Shown piece after piece: positions 9,052 through 19,558 of a DNA stretch of 20,857 nt. How positions within the stretch are numbered: position 1 is the stretch's first letter; each line of letters begins with the position of its first letter. The stretch lies in contig JALLAP010001039.1 of assembly GCA_036939355.1 (NCBI GenBank), forward strand, positions 1 through 20,857. Reading direction: 5' to 3'. This DNA comes from Thalassiosira profunda (lineage: Eukaryota > Bacillariophyta > Thalassiosirophyceae > Thalassiosirales > Thalassiosiraceae). The notes beneath the pieces were generated by a model. That model was not told where the DNA came from, made no database searches, and saw nothing but the letters and a program-made list of their open reading frames with translations. The position numbers were made by a program, and so were the translations under genes.

Positions 9052-9174
9052 ATCTGCACGCACAATGGGTGCACCGATGAGTGCGGTGCACCTCCTTTGC
9101 TGCAACTGAAAAAGCTTTGCTTTGCTGGCGCGCCCCCTTCGCACCTTCACAAAGTTTTAGAGGCAGCATCAGAC
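9052..9174. promoter_or_regulatory. 123-bp shared promoter with two GGTGCACC palindromes
   Basis: This is the whole space between the UBZ-finger gene start and the methyltransferase start. The 8-bp palindrome GGTGCACC occurs twice, at 9068-9075 and 9085-9092, 17 bp apart. That is a plausible site for a dimeric factor serving both directions; the function is inferred. Confidence 0.45.
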
Positions 9175-12100
9175 ATGGCACGGACGGCCCGAACGGCGGA
9201 CAAGCCCCCCGTCGGCTGGGGCGGCGGCACCTCCAACGGGGAGGGCGAGGGGCGGTGGGCCGGGCATCACGGCTCGGCCGCGGCGGCGGTGGCGAGTGCA
9301 TCGTCAGCAGCTGATCCGAGATTCACACAAAATTCTCGCATCAGAAGCGATGCAAATCACCTCAGGGATCGGGGTGGTGGCGCTCCGTCCTCGGCTGCAG
9401 CAGCGATGAGCCATCATCGTCAGCGGGAGGACAGGGGGCGTTCTCCATCCTACGGCAATAATTATGCATATGCATATGATAGGTTTGCACATGATAGATT
9501 TGGTAGAGATGGAGGAGACGGAGGCGGTGGAAGATATCGTTCCGCCCCTCAATATAATGATCACTGGGGACGCGACGATCGTCATGGAGGAGGGTACGGC
9601 GACGGTCCACCCGACATGAGGTGGCGGGAAGATGACCCACCTGCCACGAGGCGATACGATGGCCCGAGGAGTGGCGATATGAGACTGGGGAGAGAGCGCG
9701 GTTGGGATGGTAACAAGCGCGGTGGCTCGAGAGATGATGAGAGAAGGGAAAGAGGGCGCGATTGGGACAGGCATCGCCACCAACCGCATCCGCGTTCCAA
9801 CAACGATCGTCGTCAACAATGGCGCGGATACGACTACTCCGAACGCAATGGATTCCCGAACGAACGTCCGCCTCACAAGCGCCATAAGCAAGGCCCCAAT
9901 CGCCACCAAAATAGAAGCAGGAACCGAGGCGACGAAGGAGAAGAAAGAGACCAAAACCACGCACCTCGCCAGGAACAACCAAACAACAATGAAGAAGTAC
10001 GGGCTCTCAAAGAGAACTTTGCGCGGCTGGAGCGGCAGGTGGGGGATCTGGTGTCGGCGTTGCATCCCAAAAACAACAACGCAGTGGCGCAGTCGATTCC
10101 AGGAGGGTTTTGCCAGAATGCAGTGTCTCCAACTGGGCCTACTGCAAAAGATACCAGAGGGGGTGCAATACAGGTCGATTCTGAGCACCCGACCCCGAGC
10201 AATTCTCAATCCACTGGAACCAATCAGGCGATCTCTAATGGGGCCGCAACTGCAAATGCTGGAATGGCGACCATTGCTTCTCAAAGACATGCCAACCCCA
10301 AAACGGAGACCTCCACCGAAGACGACCATTGCTTCGACGTCTCTACCGATGAGGACGCCAACTTTACGAACAACGATCAGTTTGACGACGATGAAGATGC
10401 AAGCGGTACCGATGCAAATGGTTCCGCAGAGGACGCCAACATTCAAGCCACTGAGAATGGGAAACCGTCCCAACCTGAGGCTTCTGCGAATGCTGATGGA
10501 CAGATAAATGAGGAGGAGCAAAGTGATGCCCCGGGGGAGGTTTCCACCTCCCCACGCGACTCTACTGGAGACGACAGCGATGCCGTCGGCGAACAGGGAG
10601 GCAAAAACGAAGAGGATAGCAACACCGATCGCCAGAACTCCGGATGGGGTACGAAGAACCAGGTTCTTTTCTCCAAGGCAATTGGAGATGACAGCGACTC
10701 TGGTAGCACAGAGGGAGCTGAGAGCGAGGAGGATAATGAGCAAAATGTCACTACAGGCAATGCAACATCCAGTCAACCTTCCTACAAGACCACTGGGGAG
10801 GACAGTGACAATGATGGCAGCAGCGACGACGATGAAGACAGCGTTGATCTTGTGTTGAGGGATTATTACGACCCAGAGGGCGAGCTTGCCTTCTGCTGCC
10901 AGAATTGCAGGTGAGCCTGCGATTCTGTTGCTGGTGTGCATTGCTGCAATTGAACCCAGATACTTCTCATTACTGCTCATTGTTCTCTATTGTTCTAGCT
11001 GCTGGAAAACGGCCCAGACAAGATTTCTCAAGGTGGAGAGCATCAGAAACAACTGTGGCAACAGCGGCAGCGGCAGTGACTATGGGAATACGAAGCTTTA
11101 CCATCGTGCATGTTGCCACAACGATTCGGAGAGGAGCGACGATTACCTTTCTCCAATGGCGAGAGAGGTGTACGAGGGGCAAATAGAATCTGCAAAGAGC
11201 GCGACGTCTACGAAGAAAGGAAACAATGGGTCGTCTTTGAGGGGCAGGGTTGTTGATCACAGCGCCGTGAAGCGATCTTACAATACAGCCATGAGGGAGC
11301 AAGCGAGGTTCGGTGAGTCTGTCAGGGCTTTCGTGCTGATGAGCACTCTCTGTCTGATTCTTTGTTCTGGATGACGCCAATCCAACCGTAGAGAATGAAG
11401 AATACGATGCAGGTGCGTCTTTCATTGTACTTAGAAGCTTGTTTTGCATTCTTCTCGCCCACTCACCCATTGATTGTGCTCCAGCGAATGATTCCGTTAT
11501 CTACAGCAATCCAGCGTACCGTGACAGCTGTGCAAGGTTTGGACAGCGCCTCAAGGGACGCCGAAGTGGTCTGCGCGTTCTGGATCTATTTTCGGGCATC
11601 GGGAGTGGAACCGTTGTGCTGTGAGTGCACATACTATGGTTGGCTTCTTCTTTCAACTACACTCATTCATCAGATCTTTCTTGTCAACGCCCAACATCTC
11701 AGCAAGAGGCTGAAACTGCCCATTCATACTATTGTGCACGTGGAGCATGATGCAGTGGCTGTCAGCGTCTGCAAACAGAACCACAAGGGCGATGGGATAA
11801 ACCACACTTACGTCGAGACATTTCAAGAAATCTATGGAACTGGTGACAATCCAGACGAAGCAAAGGTTGCGTCGCTCGTTGAAAAGCATGGCCCGTTCGA
11901 TCTTGTTCTTGCTGGAGCGCCCTGTCAAAACTACTCTAGCCTGAATTCCCACAGGGATCGGTCGTCGGAGAACGCCCAGTTCCTGCCGAAGGTGGGGCGT
12001 CTGATACAAAGGCTGAATGGCATTCAAAGCTCCAAGGGCGTGACAGAGGACGTGCTGTTCCTATCGGAGAATGTATTGTTCAAGCACCACGAGGAGGTCG

Positions 12101-12927
12101 ACAAGTGCTATTCAGACCAAGCAGGAGGACTGCCTCCACTCCGAATGGATGCAAAGGATTTTGGCCCAGTGAAACGCAATCGGTTTTATTGGATGAACTT
12201 GCCAGTGGAAAGCACCGACGCGATAAAACAGGTGGCATCCGCAGTCTCGGTGGACGTGATTCTTGATGATGGGTACGAAGCAACGGCTAGGCAACTCCAA
12301 AATGAAGAGGAGAAGCTGGCGCCTGTAAAGGCGAATACCTTCTTGGCCTCGCTATGTCGAAGTAAGTGTTTGGCGCTTCTCGTTTTGCACCAGCTGATGC
12401 ACTGAACTCACACATTTGACTGCGCAGTTGACGACAGCAGAATGTACAAATGCAAGCCTTTAACGGAATCCAATGCTCGTAGGTACCAAATCGAGACGTA
12501 TTCAGTTGCGGAGAGAGAAAAGATGATGGGGTTGCCTCCTGGCTACGTCGAAAAGCCGCTCAAAAGGCTGTTCACTGAGCTAGCACAGAATGCCTTCTAC
12601 GTCCCGGAGACATCGGAAGACGTCACCTTCAGAAACTTCTTGCCACGAGACTTGTGGCGTTTGCGAAAGAAGTCCAAGTTCCGCTTCCACCCCGACCCTA
12701 CCGATCCGTTCTTTCACCTGAGTTTGTCGTCTCCGCAAGAGGGGAAATCACAGCCTTCGTTCTATACCGAGGAACAGTATGCCAAACATCTCGTAGGAAA
12801 TGGCTGGAGCGTTCCCGTTGTAGAGCATTTGCTTGGAAAGTTGAGGGATCTCTTCGCCGAAGATGCAATGGAGACATACGATGGCTACGATTACCGCCAT
12901 CCCTGGGAACCGTACCTGTCCATTTGA
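9175..12927 (+). CDS. DNMT3-type DNA (cytosine-5) methyltransferase with long Arg/Gly-rich and acidic N-terminus
   Basis: Six exons: 9175-10910, 10999-11312, 11392-11412, 11485-11620, 11703-12361, 12428-12927 (introns 88, 79, 72, 82 and 66 nt, all GT-AG). Joined, they give an exact 1,121-residue frame. The product transfers methyl from S-adenosylmethionine to cytosine C5 in DNA, in the nucleus. Motifs: I, DLFSGIG (724-730); IV, PCQ with catalytic Cys810; VI, ENV (858-860); VIII, RNR (894-896) in KRNRFYWMNLP; and X, WSVPVVEHLL near the C-terminus. The last two, with short spacing, match the DNMT3 group. No PWWP domain is visible and no full ADD finger; only a Cys cluster (CCQNCSCW at the exon 1/2 junction). 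Residues ~60-270 are Arg/Asp/Gly/Asn-rich (RGG/RD-like), 272-297 look coiled-coil, and ~350-560 are strongly acidic. The ATG at 9175 is the first after the divergent promoter. Confidence 0.9.
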
Positions 12928-13062
12928 CTTTGAGAGAGCGCAATGCTTGGACCACTCGAAGTTAAGGTAAACGCCCCCCTATTGAGTTCTTAATGTACAT
13001 GCTCTCTTTCTTTCATAGAATAAAGAGTGCTTTCCTACGAATGAAGAATCACTGCACTTGAT
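12928..13062. other. Tail-to-tail gap between methyltransferase and glucanase genes
   Basis: 135 bp of 3' flank shared by convergent genes. An AATAAA hexamer lies at 13019-13024 on the plus strand, about 92 bp after the methyltransferase stop and possibly its polyadenylation signal. Nothing else stands out. Confidence 0.35.
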
Positions 13063-16000
13063 CTATCTGTCGGTCATTGGTGCTTCCTTCCGCGTCGCAA
13101 TGAACCATATTGTGTTGGAGCGAGAGTTCCCGTCGCCTCCCTGTGAGATGAACACCTTGTCGGGAATGTTAGCTGCCATTTCCAGCGCGGCATCGATTTC
13201 TCCGGTCTCCGCTAGCAAGCCAGCCTGGACGATGCCCCATCCATTCTTTTCGCAAAAGCCCTCGTTCGCTTTGTTTGCCGTGGCGCAGGCCTTGGCGTAG
13301 AACGGATAAAGAGTGCCGACCCACTCGGGATCATCGCGCCGCTCCGAGACGGCGGTTAGAGGAATGAGTTGTATGCCGAAGGACACGACGTCCTCCGGAG
13401 CAAACCAGGTTTGGAAGGAGGCCATCTACACCATTGTTCAACAAGAAGAGTCTGTTAGCGCTGGGATCTTCGAACACACAGTTCATGCCAAATGTTCCTT
13501 ACCGTTTCATGCATCATTCCAACGACGGGCTTGGAATATTTCGCCGGATACGTGTTGATGTGGGGGCGGGGGGCACTGGTGTCGCTCGCAGACAATGGAG
13601 AAACGATAACATCTTCGTCCTCGTCGGTCTTCGATCCCCACACGTGCCAGTAACGGCTGGCCGCAGACACTTCCATCGCAGTCAGGAGTTCGCCAATGTT
13701 GCGCACGAGGCGTGCGGATTCCAGCTTCTCTTCGTCGTCAGCGAACGCGTCCATCTGCAAAGGAGCCAGGGGGGCACGAGTTAGATCTCTGACAATTCAA
13801 AGGATGCATTCTTCCACGTCAATCCAACGCACCATGACGTCCCCAAAAAGGGCAATGCCTTCGAAAGCTGCGATTGCCTCCGACGAGCTCTCCTGCTCCC
13901 TTCCATGCGGGCTGAGCTCCATTGACATCAGGCCCGCAGCCCACGAGTTTCCAAGGTACCAATCTTTCTGCCGAAAGACAGGAAAATATCCGTCATCAGG
14001 GGAAGGGTTGGCGACATCGCGGATGTACAAAAGGAGGCGCTCGTAGAACTTTCGACCCCACGCAGGGCGGTGTTTGGCAACGATGGCGGCGGCGTAGATG
14101 TGGTAGCCGTAGCTGATATTGAACCAAAGAATCACGTAGATGAGTTACTGAGTCAACTGCAAACGATTCCGAATGCATCTTGGCCATGTACTTACTGGAA
14201 GTGATGATCGTTGTAGAATCCGTTGCCAAAGTCCTCGTTCACGTCAACTAGTGCGGGGCACTCTGGGAACGTGTTGTTGCAGCTTCCTTCTCCCTCGTGG
14301 CCCTTCTTGAACGCGTAAGAGCAGCCGCAGTTGACAAAACCTCCCCACGACGAATCGTAGAGGAACTCGGCCTCCGCTCCTCCCTTGGCCTTGCCGCCAG
14401 GCTTGAGCCAGATCTCCGTGGCAGTTTGCAGATCGTCCAGAAGCTTCTCCACCTCTTCGTCTGAAGACAGGGTGACATCTGCAGCTGCAGCCGCCGCTTC
14501 TTCCACTTCGGCGTCATCGACGTCGGGGTAATCGTCCGGCTCTCCGTCTTTCAACCGCTGGAGCTCTCCATTGATCTCGATGATGCGACCCATTTTGGCA
14601 AGGACCTTGGCAGGGAAATACGTGTCGGCCGCGCCCCTCAGCACATTTGGGCTCAGCTTAAAGCCCACATCTTCCTGCAATGCCTCGGCGAGGGCCGGAA
14701 TGGCATCTGACGACGGAGGTCTGTCCGCGAGGAATGAATGCGGCTCACCGTGATTTATGTCCATGTTCCAAATAGAACCCTTCACCAAACACGTGCGTCC
14801 GTGGAAGGTGTGAAGGCAGAGCGGCGTGGACGTGTCGCCCTCCTCAGTGGTGTACATGAGTGTCTCAAGGTGGTGTGGCAGTGCAAACATGATGAAAGAG
14901 TCGTCGTCTCCATTTGTCTTTGAAGTTGCAGAAGCAGAGGCACGTAAGCTCGATGCCTCGACCGCAAGGGCTTCGCCTTTTGGTGTTCGCACAGCTCCAG
15001 GAGCAGCAGAGGTCATGTCCCAATCGAAAATCACCTTCGTCGACCTCGCCACCTTGGTCGACCTACTTTCATCACCAGCATCACCCTCGTCGTCGCCATC
15101 TTCCGGGAACTTGGTCCCAACCAGGGGACTCCTAGGATACAGCAGTGATCCCTCCCGCAGTGCCTCCAGGTACTCCTTTCTCTTTCCTTTGGCACTAACT
15201 GTCTCGTAGCCCAGCGATTTGAGGCCGTCGCAGTGCTCCTTGATGATGCTCTTGCCCGTAGTGCACTCGTCCAGCAACGCCACCTGCACCACCAGCTCAT
15301 CCTTTGTATCAGCACCTGATTTGTTGTTACCATCGTCGACCTCCACCACACGAAGAAGAAATCCCACCTCAGGATTGTCACCTGGAACGGACACGCCCGG
15401 CACGGCGTGTGAGTAGCACTCCACCATAACAGGCTTCGAGAAGAACGCCGCCCACGTGAAGTCGCTCTCGTCCAAATGGAAGATCACCTCGCGCTCGACC
15501 GCGTACGTTTTAGGCTTTCCGTCAGACGTTAAAGGAACGGCGTGGTTCGGGTCCTGGTCGACCGGTTTACCCGTAAAGGATCCGCACTGCATCTTCTTCC
15601 CGGCATTGGTGCCCTCGCCGTCGGAATCGATGAGCAGCGACACGGCCCGATTGCCGGACATGATGTGGGGCAGGACGAACGAATCTGACTTGTCCTTCTT
15701 GCCGAAGCGAACCGTTCCGTAGGGCATGCCCCGGACCACGTGCGTTGTCACGTTGACGTGGTCCCACTGCAAGCTCACGCCCAGGGGGCTGAGCGCCTCG
15801 CTCGAGTCGACAGTGTACGTGGTCGGCGCCTCGTCTTTTGCAACCTTCTTCTCCACAACTGCCCCCAGCGAAACGCCGTTTCCTTTGTCGAAGACCATCT
15901 GCATGTTCGTCGAACCAACCTTCATGACGGGCATGAACAACCCGATGCCCGCCATGGCAGATCCGCCTTCGGAAAGCTTTGGCAGTTCCGGAACGCGGGG

Positions 16001-16714
16001 AGGCGACACGCCCAAAATGTACGGAACGGTGTATACGTGGGCAATTTCCCCGGCCTTGGCCGGATCGGACGCCGCCTTGTGCGACAGGAGGTTCTAAAGC
16101 GTGGCGAATGCAAGAGTTAGGGATGGAAGTCTGGCAAGGGCGGTTTTGCAAATTGGTGCACATCTTGCACAACATTTCACTTGAGCGTATGCAAGTCTGG
16201 CAAGGGCGACGATTGCAATTTGGTGCACATCTTGTGCACAACTTTCACTCACTAAATACCATTCATTGGTCGGCAGCGGCGTAAACGCGCCATCCTTGCC
16301 CTCACTGCTCGAGTAGTATTCGCCCCACGCCTTCGAGGGCGTGGCCAACCCCTTCCTCGCGGTCGAGCGAAAGCCTAAGTCGGCCGCGGGATCGAGCGCC
16401 GACAGTGCCGGGGGCGTTGGCACCCTGCGTGCGTGGCTGCCATCCTTGGATTTGCCGCCATTGATACTCGGGCCGGGGTAAGATCTCGCGCGGCGGTGCC
16501 AATACCGCGCCGAGAAGAGGCAGACCAGAGCAGCCAAGGAGTAGGAGAGGCAGTGGTGCCGGGTCCACCAGCTTTTCTTCGGACGGCCTTCGTCGATTCC
16601 GAGGTCGACGGTGCCGATGTCGGTGAATGGCGTCTGGCCCGGAAGCTCGACGGCGGAGGCCGCCTCCTCGTCCTCGTCCCGGGTGGAGACGGCGCCGTAA
16701 TTTCGGGGCGCCAT
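13063..16714 (-). CDS. GH81 endo-1,3-beta-glucanase, membrane-anchored
   Basis: Inverting hydrolase that cuts beta-1,3-glucan (laminarin/chrysolaminarin type). Exons on the minus strand: 16714-16253, 16093-14196, 14112-13833, 13754-13503, 13425-13063. Introns are 159, 83, 78 and 77 nt; together the exons give an exact 1,084-residue frame. The ATG at 16714 sits before a cytosolic Asp/Glu-rich tail of ~50 residues and a short hydrophobic anchor (LSYSLAALVCLFSA, ~56-69), so it is a type II membrane protein. GH81 signatures: TPLPTNEWYL|NLLSHK across intron 1; GNGFYNDHHF|HYGYHIYAAA across intron 2, with candidate catalytic acid Asp783; DWYLGNSWAAGL; and QESSSEA (860-866) with candidate base Glu861/Glu865. 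The last exon carries TWFAPEDVVSFGIQLIPL. The middle has Asp/Glu- and Lys-rich insertions, which make it longer than typical fungal or bacterial members. Likely role: turnover of storage or wall beta-glucan at vacuole, endomembrane or cell surface (inference). Confidence 0.92.
16127..16252. repeat. Imperfect tandem repeat, 66-bp period, inside glucanase intron 1
   Basis: Copy A (16127-16192) and copy B (16193-16252) both open with AAGTCTGGCAAGGGCG and continue through GCAA-TTGGTGCACATCTTG to an AC(A/T)TTCAC end. Copy B ends at the intron's GTGAGT donor (minus strand); copy A has a decayed equivalent. The duplication accounts for the intron being 159 nt where others are near 80-90. Confidence 0.85.
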
Positions 16715-16994
16715 GGTCACCGTTTGCAAACTATGGAGAGGAGGAGGCGGCCACGCACGGCGCGAGCAGATGGGACGAGCGAGAGGCGACGACGACAAAA
16801 ATCAAATTGTGGCGCGGCAGCTGCTGCCTACGCCAGCCTTGCTCCTATCATGTTGTTTGATCAGAATAGAACTATTTCCATAAATAATAGCTCCACCTAA
16901 CTGTCAGGCTGGACTTTTGGCGGCAAGGAGGACAATCATGAAGTGTAATGTGAAGTGCACTGGACACCACGGTACGGAGGTAGGTGCATGCACC
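16715..16994. promoter_or_regulatory. Shared promoter of glucanase and F-box/Cys-rich gene
   Basis: 280 bp between divergent start codons. The side near the glucanase is GC-rich; the part at 16850-16900 is A/T-rich, with CATAAATAATAG at about 16879-16890 as the only TATA-like stretch. No further motif is convincing. Confidence 0.4.
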
Positions 16995-18275
16995 ATGGAA
17001 ACGGAGGGAGCCAAGCGCCGGAAAACTGCGGTGGCTGACCGCCTGCACCTCTATGACCTGCCAGACGAGGCCCTGGCGCATGCGGCGGAGTTTCTCTGCA
17101 AGCCCTCGATGGCGCTGTTTGCCGCGGCTCTGACCGCGTCGACTGAGAAATGGGTGCGGTCCAATTGGAAGCTGTCTCCGTCTGCGAGAAGCAAAGCCAT
17201 CATGTCTTCCGATCGAAGCATGTGGGACACTCTCGACTTAGAGGATGTTGAGGATATCAACGAAGAACTCGCAAGCAAAGTGCACGACGGACATTTAGGT
17301 GCACTCTTATCATGTGTGCAATCTGTGGGCCCGATAAAAAGACTGAACTTAGGAAGATGCGTCAACGTCAAGGGGCATGGATTGGAGCCTCTTCGAGGAT
17401 GTGATTCGTTGCAAATGATCGACCTGAGCCTCGTAGGGCGCCACGATTCCAGGAATATTGATCTAAATCCATCGATCTCGGAACAAGATACTCTACCTAT
17501 CCTTGAGAGCATCATGGACGCGGAAGGCAGTTGTCTGAGCTATGTACGCATTCCAGCACAATGGAGCGAGAATGGCTCTGAGCAGCTACGCGGATTCCTT
17601 CATAGGTATGCTCAGCATTTGGACAGAATGTTCTCTTGTTCAGAATGCGATGAGGCGATAGGTTGGTTCGCCATGGGCGAAGGACCATATTTCGGCATGC
17701 AACTCCATACCTGCTCAGAGTGTTTGCGATTTCACCACGACAACTGTCCTCGTGACAACGGCGATGATAGGATGCGCACGGAATCTTGTTTCAACTGCGA
17801 ACGAGAGTTTTGCGTAACATGTTCTGAGGTGACCGAATGCAAGAACTGTGCAGAGGGGTTCTGTAAAGGATGCTTCGTAACTCAATGCGAACAATGTAGT
17901 GGCGGTTTATGTGACGACTGTAGTCGTGAATGTGGGGTCTGTGGCGAGATTCGGTGTAAGCCCTGTGGCATGCGGATATGTGAGGCCTACGGCTGCAATA
18001 TTGTTCATTGCTTAGATTGCCTAGGGCACGAGGACGAGAATTTCGACGTGGGAGTTTGCGAACTTTGTGATTCGGAGGTCTGTTCCGCCTGTCGCCACGA
18101 GGCCTGTAGCTTCAATTGGAGCAGAGCCTGTCCTGCCTGTGTCAAGCTGGTCGCTCGAACTAGAACCTCCACTTTGGAAGCTCGAGTTAGTTCCTTGGAA
18201 GCTAAAGTGGAAGAGCTGGACAAGGAAGTTTATGAGTTGCGGCTGGAAAATATGCGGCTGAAGAAGAATGGCTGA
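16995..18275 (+). CDS. F-box-like / LRR / Cys-rich zinc-binding / coiled-coil protein, 426 aa
   Basis: Intronless. The ATG at 16995 is preferred for its CACCATGG context; an in-frame ATG at 16938 would add 19 residues. Order: basic N-terminus (GAKRRKT); F-box-like helix pair (LYDLPDEALAHAAEFL, 19-34) followed by KPSMALFAAALTAS; a leucine-rich-repeat stretch (IKRLNLGRCVNVKG, LQMIDLSLVG); then a ~165-residue cysteine-rich block with fourteen CxxC motifs and few aromatic residues, likely binding several zinc ions; and last a ~45-residue leucine-heptad coiled coil (LEARVSSLEAKVEELDKEVY). An F-box would suggest substrate recruitment to an SCF ubiquitin ligase, but the motif is degenerate and a SKP1 contact is only inferred. 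Codons are less GC-rich than in neighbouring genes, which, with the missing introns, suggests a lineage-specific or retro-derived family member. I know similar F-box-like proteins to be expanded in centric diatoms, recalled without a search. Confidence 0.83.
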   Translation: METEGAKRRKTAVADRLHLYDLPDEALAHAAEFLCKPSMALFAAALTASTEKWVRSNWKLSPSARSKAIMSSDRSMWDTLDLEDVEDINEELASKVHDGHLGALLSCVQSVGPIKRLNLGRCVNVKGHGLEPLRGCDSLQMIDLSLVGRHDSRNIDLNPSISEQDTLPILESIMDAEGSCLSYVRIPAQWSENGSEQLRGFLHRYAQHLDRMFSCSECDEAIGWFAMGEGPYFGMQLHTCSECLRFHHDNCPRDNGDDRMRTESCFNCEREFCVTCSEVTECKNCAEGFCKGCFVTQCEQCSGGLCDDCSRECGVCGEIRCKPCGMRICEAYGCNIVHCLDCLGHEDENFDVGVCELCDSEVCSACRHEACSFNWSRACPACVKLVARTRTSTLEARVSSLEAKVEELDKEVYELRLENMRLKKNG

Positions 18276-18380
18276 TAAGGTCTAAATCCCAGCGCTTCCA
18301 TCAACTCATAGCAGTCAGATGATTCTTTTTCTATCTCTTTAGTAACATTATAGTGAAGCAACAATCTCGTCCATCGATAC
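18276..18380. other. Tail-to-tail gap between Cys-rich gene and desaturase
   Basis: 105 bp of A/T-richer sequence between two convergent stop codons. No motif is recognised; it must contain both 3' ends. Confidence 0.4.
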
Positions 18381-19558
18381 TCAGTCCTGCTTGACGGCGG
18401 CCGCGTTCACCTCCCAAGGCCGGGGCGCGGGCTTGGGCAGAGGCACGCCGGCCTCCCTGTCCCGGTCCCTCCGCGCCCGTCCCATATCCCACGCGGCGGT
18501 GCCCCGCTTCCGCCCCCACACCAGCCCCACGGCCGCCAGCATGTCGATGCACAGCTTGCTCGGGTTGAACTGCGAGGAAATTCCAAACTCGCTCGCGGCG
18601 TAATCGAAGGGGTATTTGTGGTGCCAGTTGTGCCACCCCTCGCCGACGGCGAAGAAGGAGACGTAGGGATTCTCGGACGGGTACGACACGACGTCGTACG
18701 GGTGGTCGCCGAACAGGTGGGCGGCGCTGTTGACCAGCCACGTGAAGTGGAGGACGAGCATGTATCGCAATCCGCCGGCGACGAAGAAGGCCGGCCAGAA
18801 GCTCTCGCCCCAGAACTTGGACGCGATCTGGGCGGGGAAGACGAAGCACATGTACAGCGCGAACCACGGATCGAGCTTCTTCTGGAACATGACGACGGGG
18901 TCCTCGTGGAGGTCGCTGAAGTCGAGTTCCTTGCCCGCCCGAACCACCTCCGGGTGCTTCTTGACGTACAGCCATCCCATGTGCGCGTAGAAGAAGCCGC
19001 GCATGGCGTTGTGGGGATCGGCGTCCGTCTCGGAGTATTTGTGGTGGACGCGGTGGTCGCGGGCCCAGTGGTAGATGGAGCCCTGGTTGGCGATGGAGTT
19101 GCAGAGCATGAGGACGAAGCGGACGGGGAAGGCGGCCGAGTAGGACCGGTGGGACCACAGGCGGTGGACGCCCACGGTTATTCCAAAGCCACTGAGCGGA
19201 ACGAGGAAGAGATGTGCGTCGTGAGCGGCGAGGAAGAATTGCAATGAATTGGTCGAGTCGGAGTCGGAGGGGTGGAAAGAACATGGTGTTTTGTCTCCAC
19301 CCTCGGCTATGCACTTCAGATGCACCGAGGCGCTCGGCTGAGCCGCCGACGCACAAAAGCAACTCACCTAATGGGCCACAGCAGAAACGCCCACATCAGC
19401 GTCTCCCGCGAGCAGTCCATGACCTTCGCCGCGCCCACGAACCCGATCACGTGGACCAGGGAAATGTAAATCCCCATCGGCCAGTTGATCGTGCCCTCGT
19501 TGTAGTGGTGCCGCACGACGGACGGGATGTCCGCGAACATTTTCCGGGAGAGGTCCAT
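18381..19558 (-). CDS. Acyl-CoA Delta9-type fatty-acid desaturase, 333 aa
   Basis: Integral ER-type di-iron desaturase that puts the first cis double bond into saturated acyl-CoA (16:0 or 18:0), with cytochrome b5 as usual electron donor. Exons 19558-19368 and 19191-18381; the 176-nt intron (GTGAGT...CTCAG) joins WPI-S-GFGIT, exactly the family's pre-His-box sequence. Three histidine boxes: HRLWSH (73-78), HRVHH (110-114) and HNWHH (251-255), plus NSAAH (218-222) and the ENPYVSFFAVGEGW lead-in. Hydrophobic helices flank box 1 and lie at ~175-215. There is no fused cytochrome b5 domain. The ATG at 19558 is taken for its ACCATGG context; an in-frame ATG at 19642 would add 28 residues with a weak hydrophobic stretch. 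Diatom relatives include enzymes with shifted regiochemistry (Delta11), so the exact position cannot be called. The start is divergent from the membrane F-box gene. Confidence 0.93.

Noticed and set aside
8926..9174. Upstream extension of the methyltransferase frame from a GTG
   Set aside because: It overlaps the UBZ-finger exon on the other strand and starts at a non-ATG codon; the ATG at 9175 follows the gene gap.
9304..10980. 558-codon minus-strand frame over the methyltransferase first exon
   Set aside because: It mirrors an Asp/Asn/Arg-rich coding strand (GAT/GAC read backwards gives Ile/Val), so it is hydrophobic by composition only. The plus frame splices cleanly into the catalytic exons.
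18618..19247. 209-codon Val/Glu/Gly-rich plus frame opposite the desaturase
   Set aside because: Low-complexity antisense shadow with no motif.
18331..19362. 343-codon Arg/Pro-rich minus frame overlapping the desaturase
   Set aside because: GC-rich out-of-frame shadow; all three histidine boxes are in the other frame.
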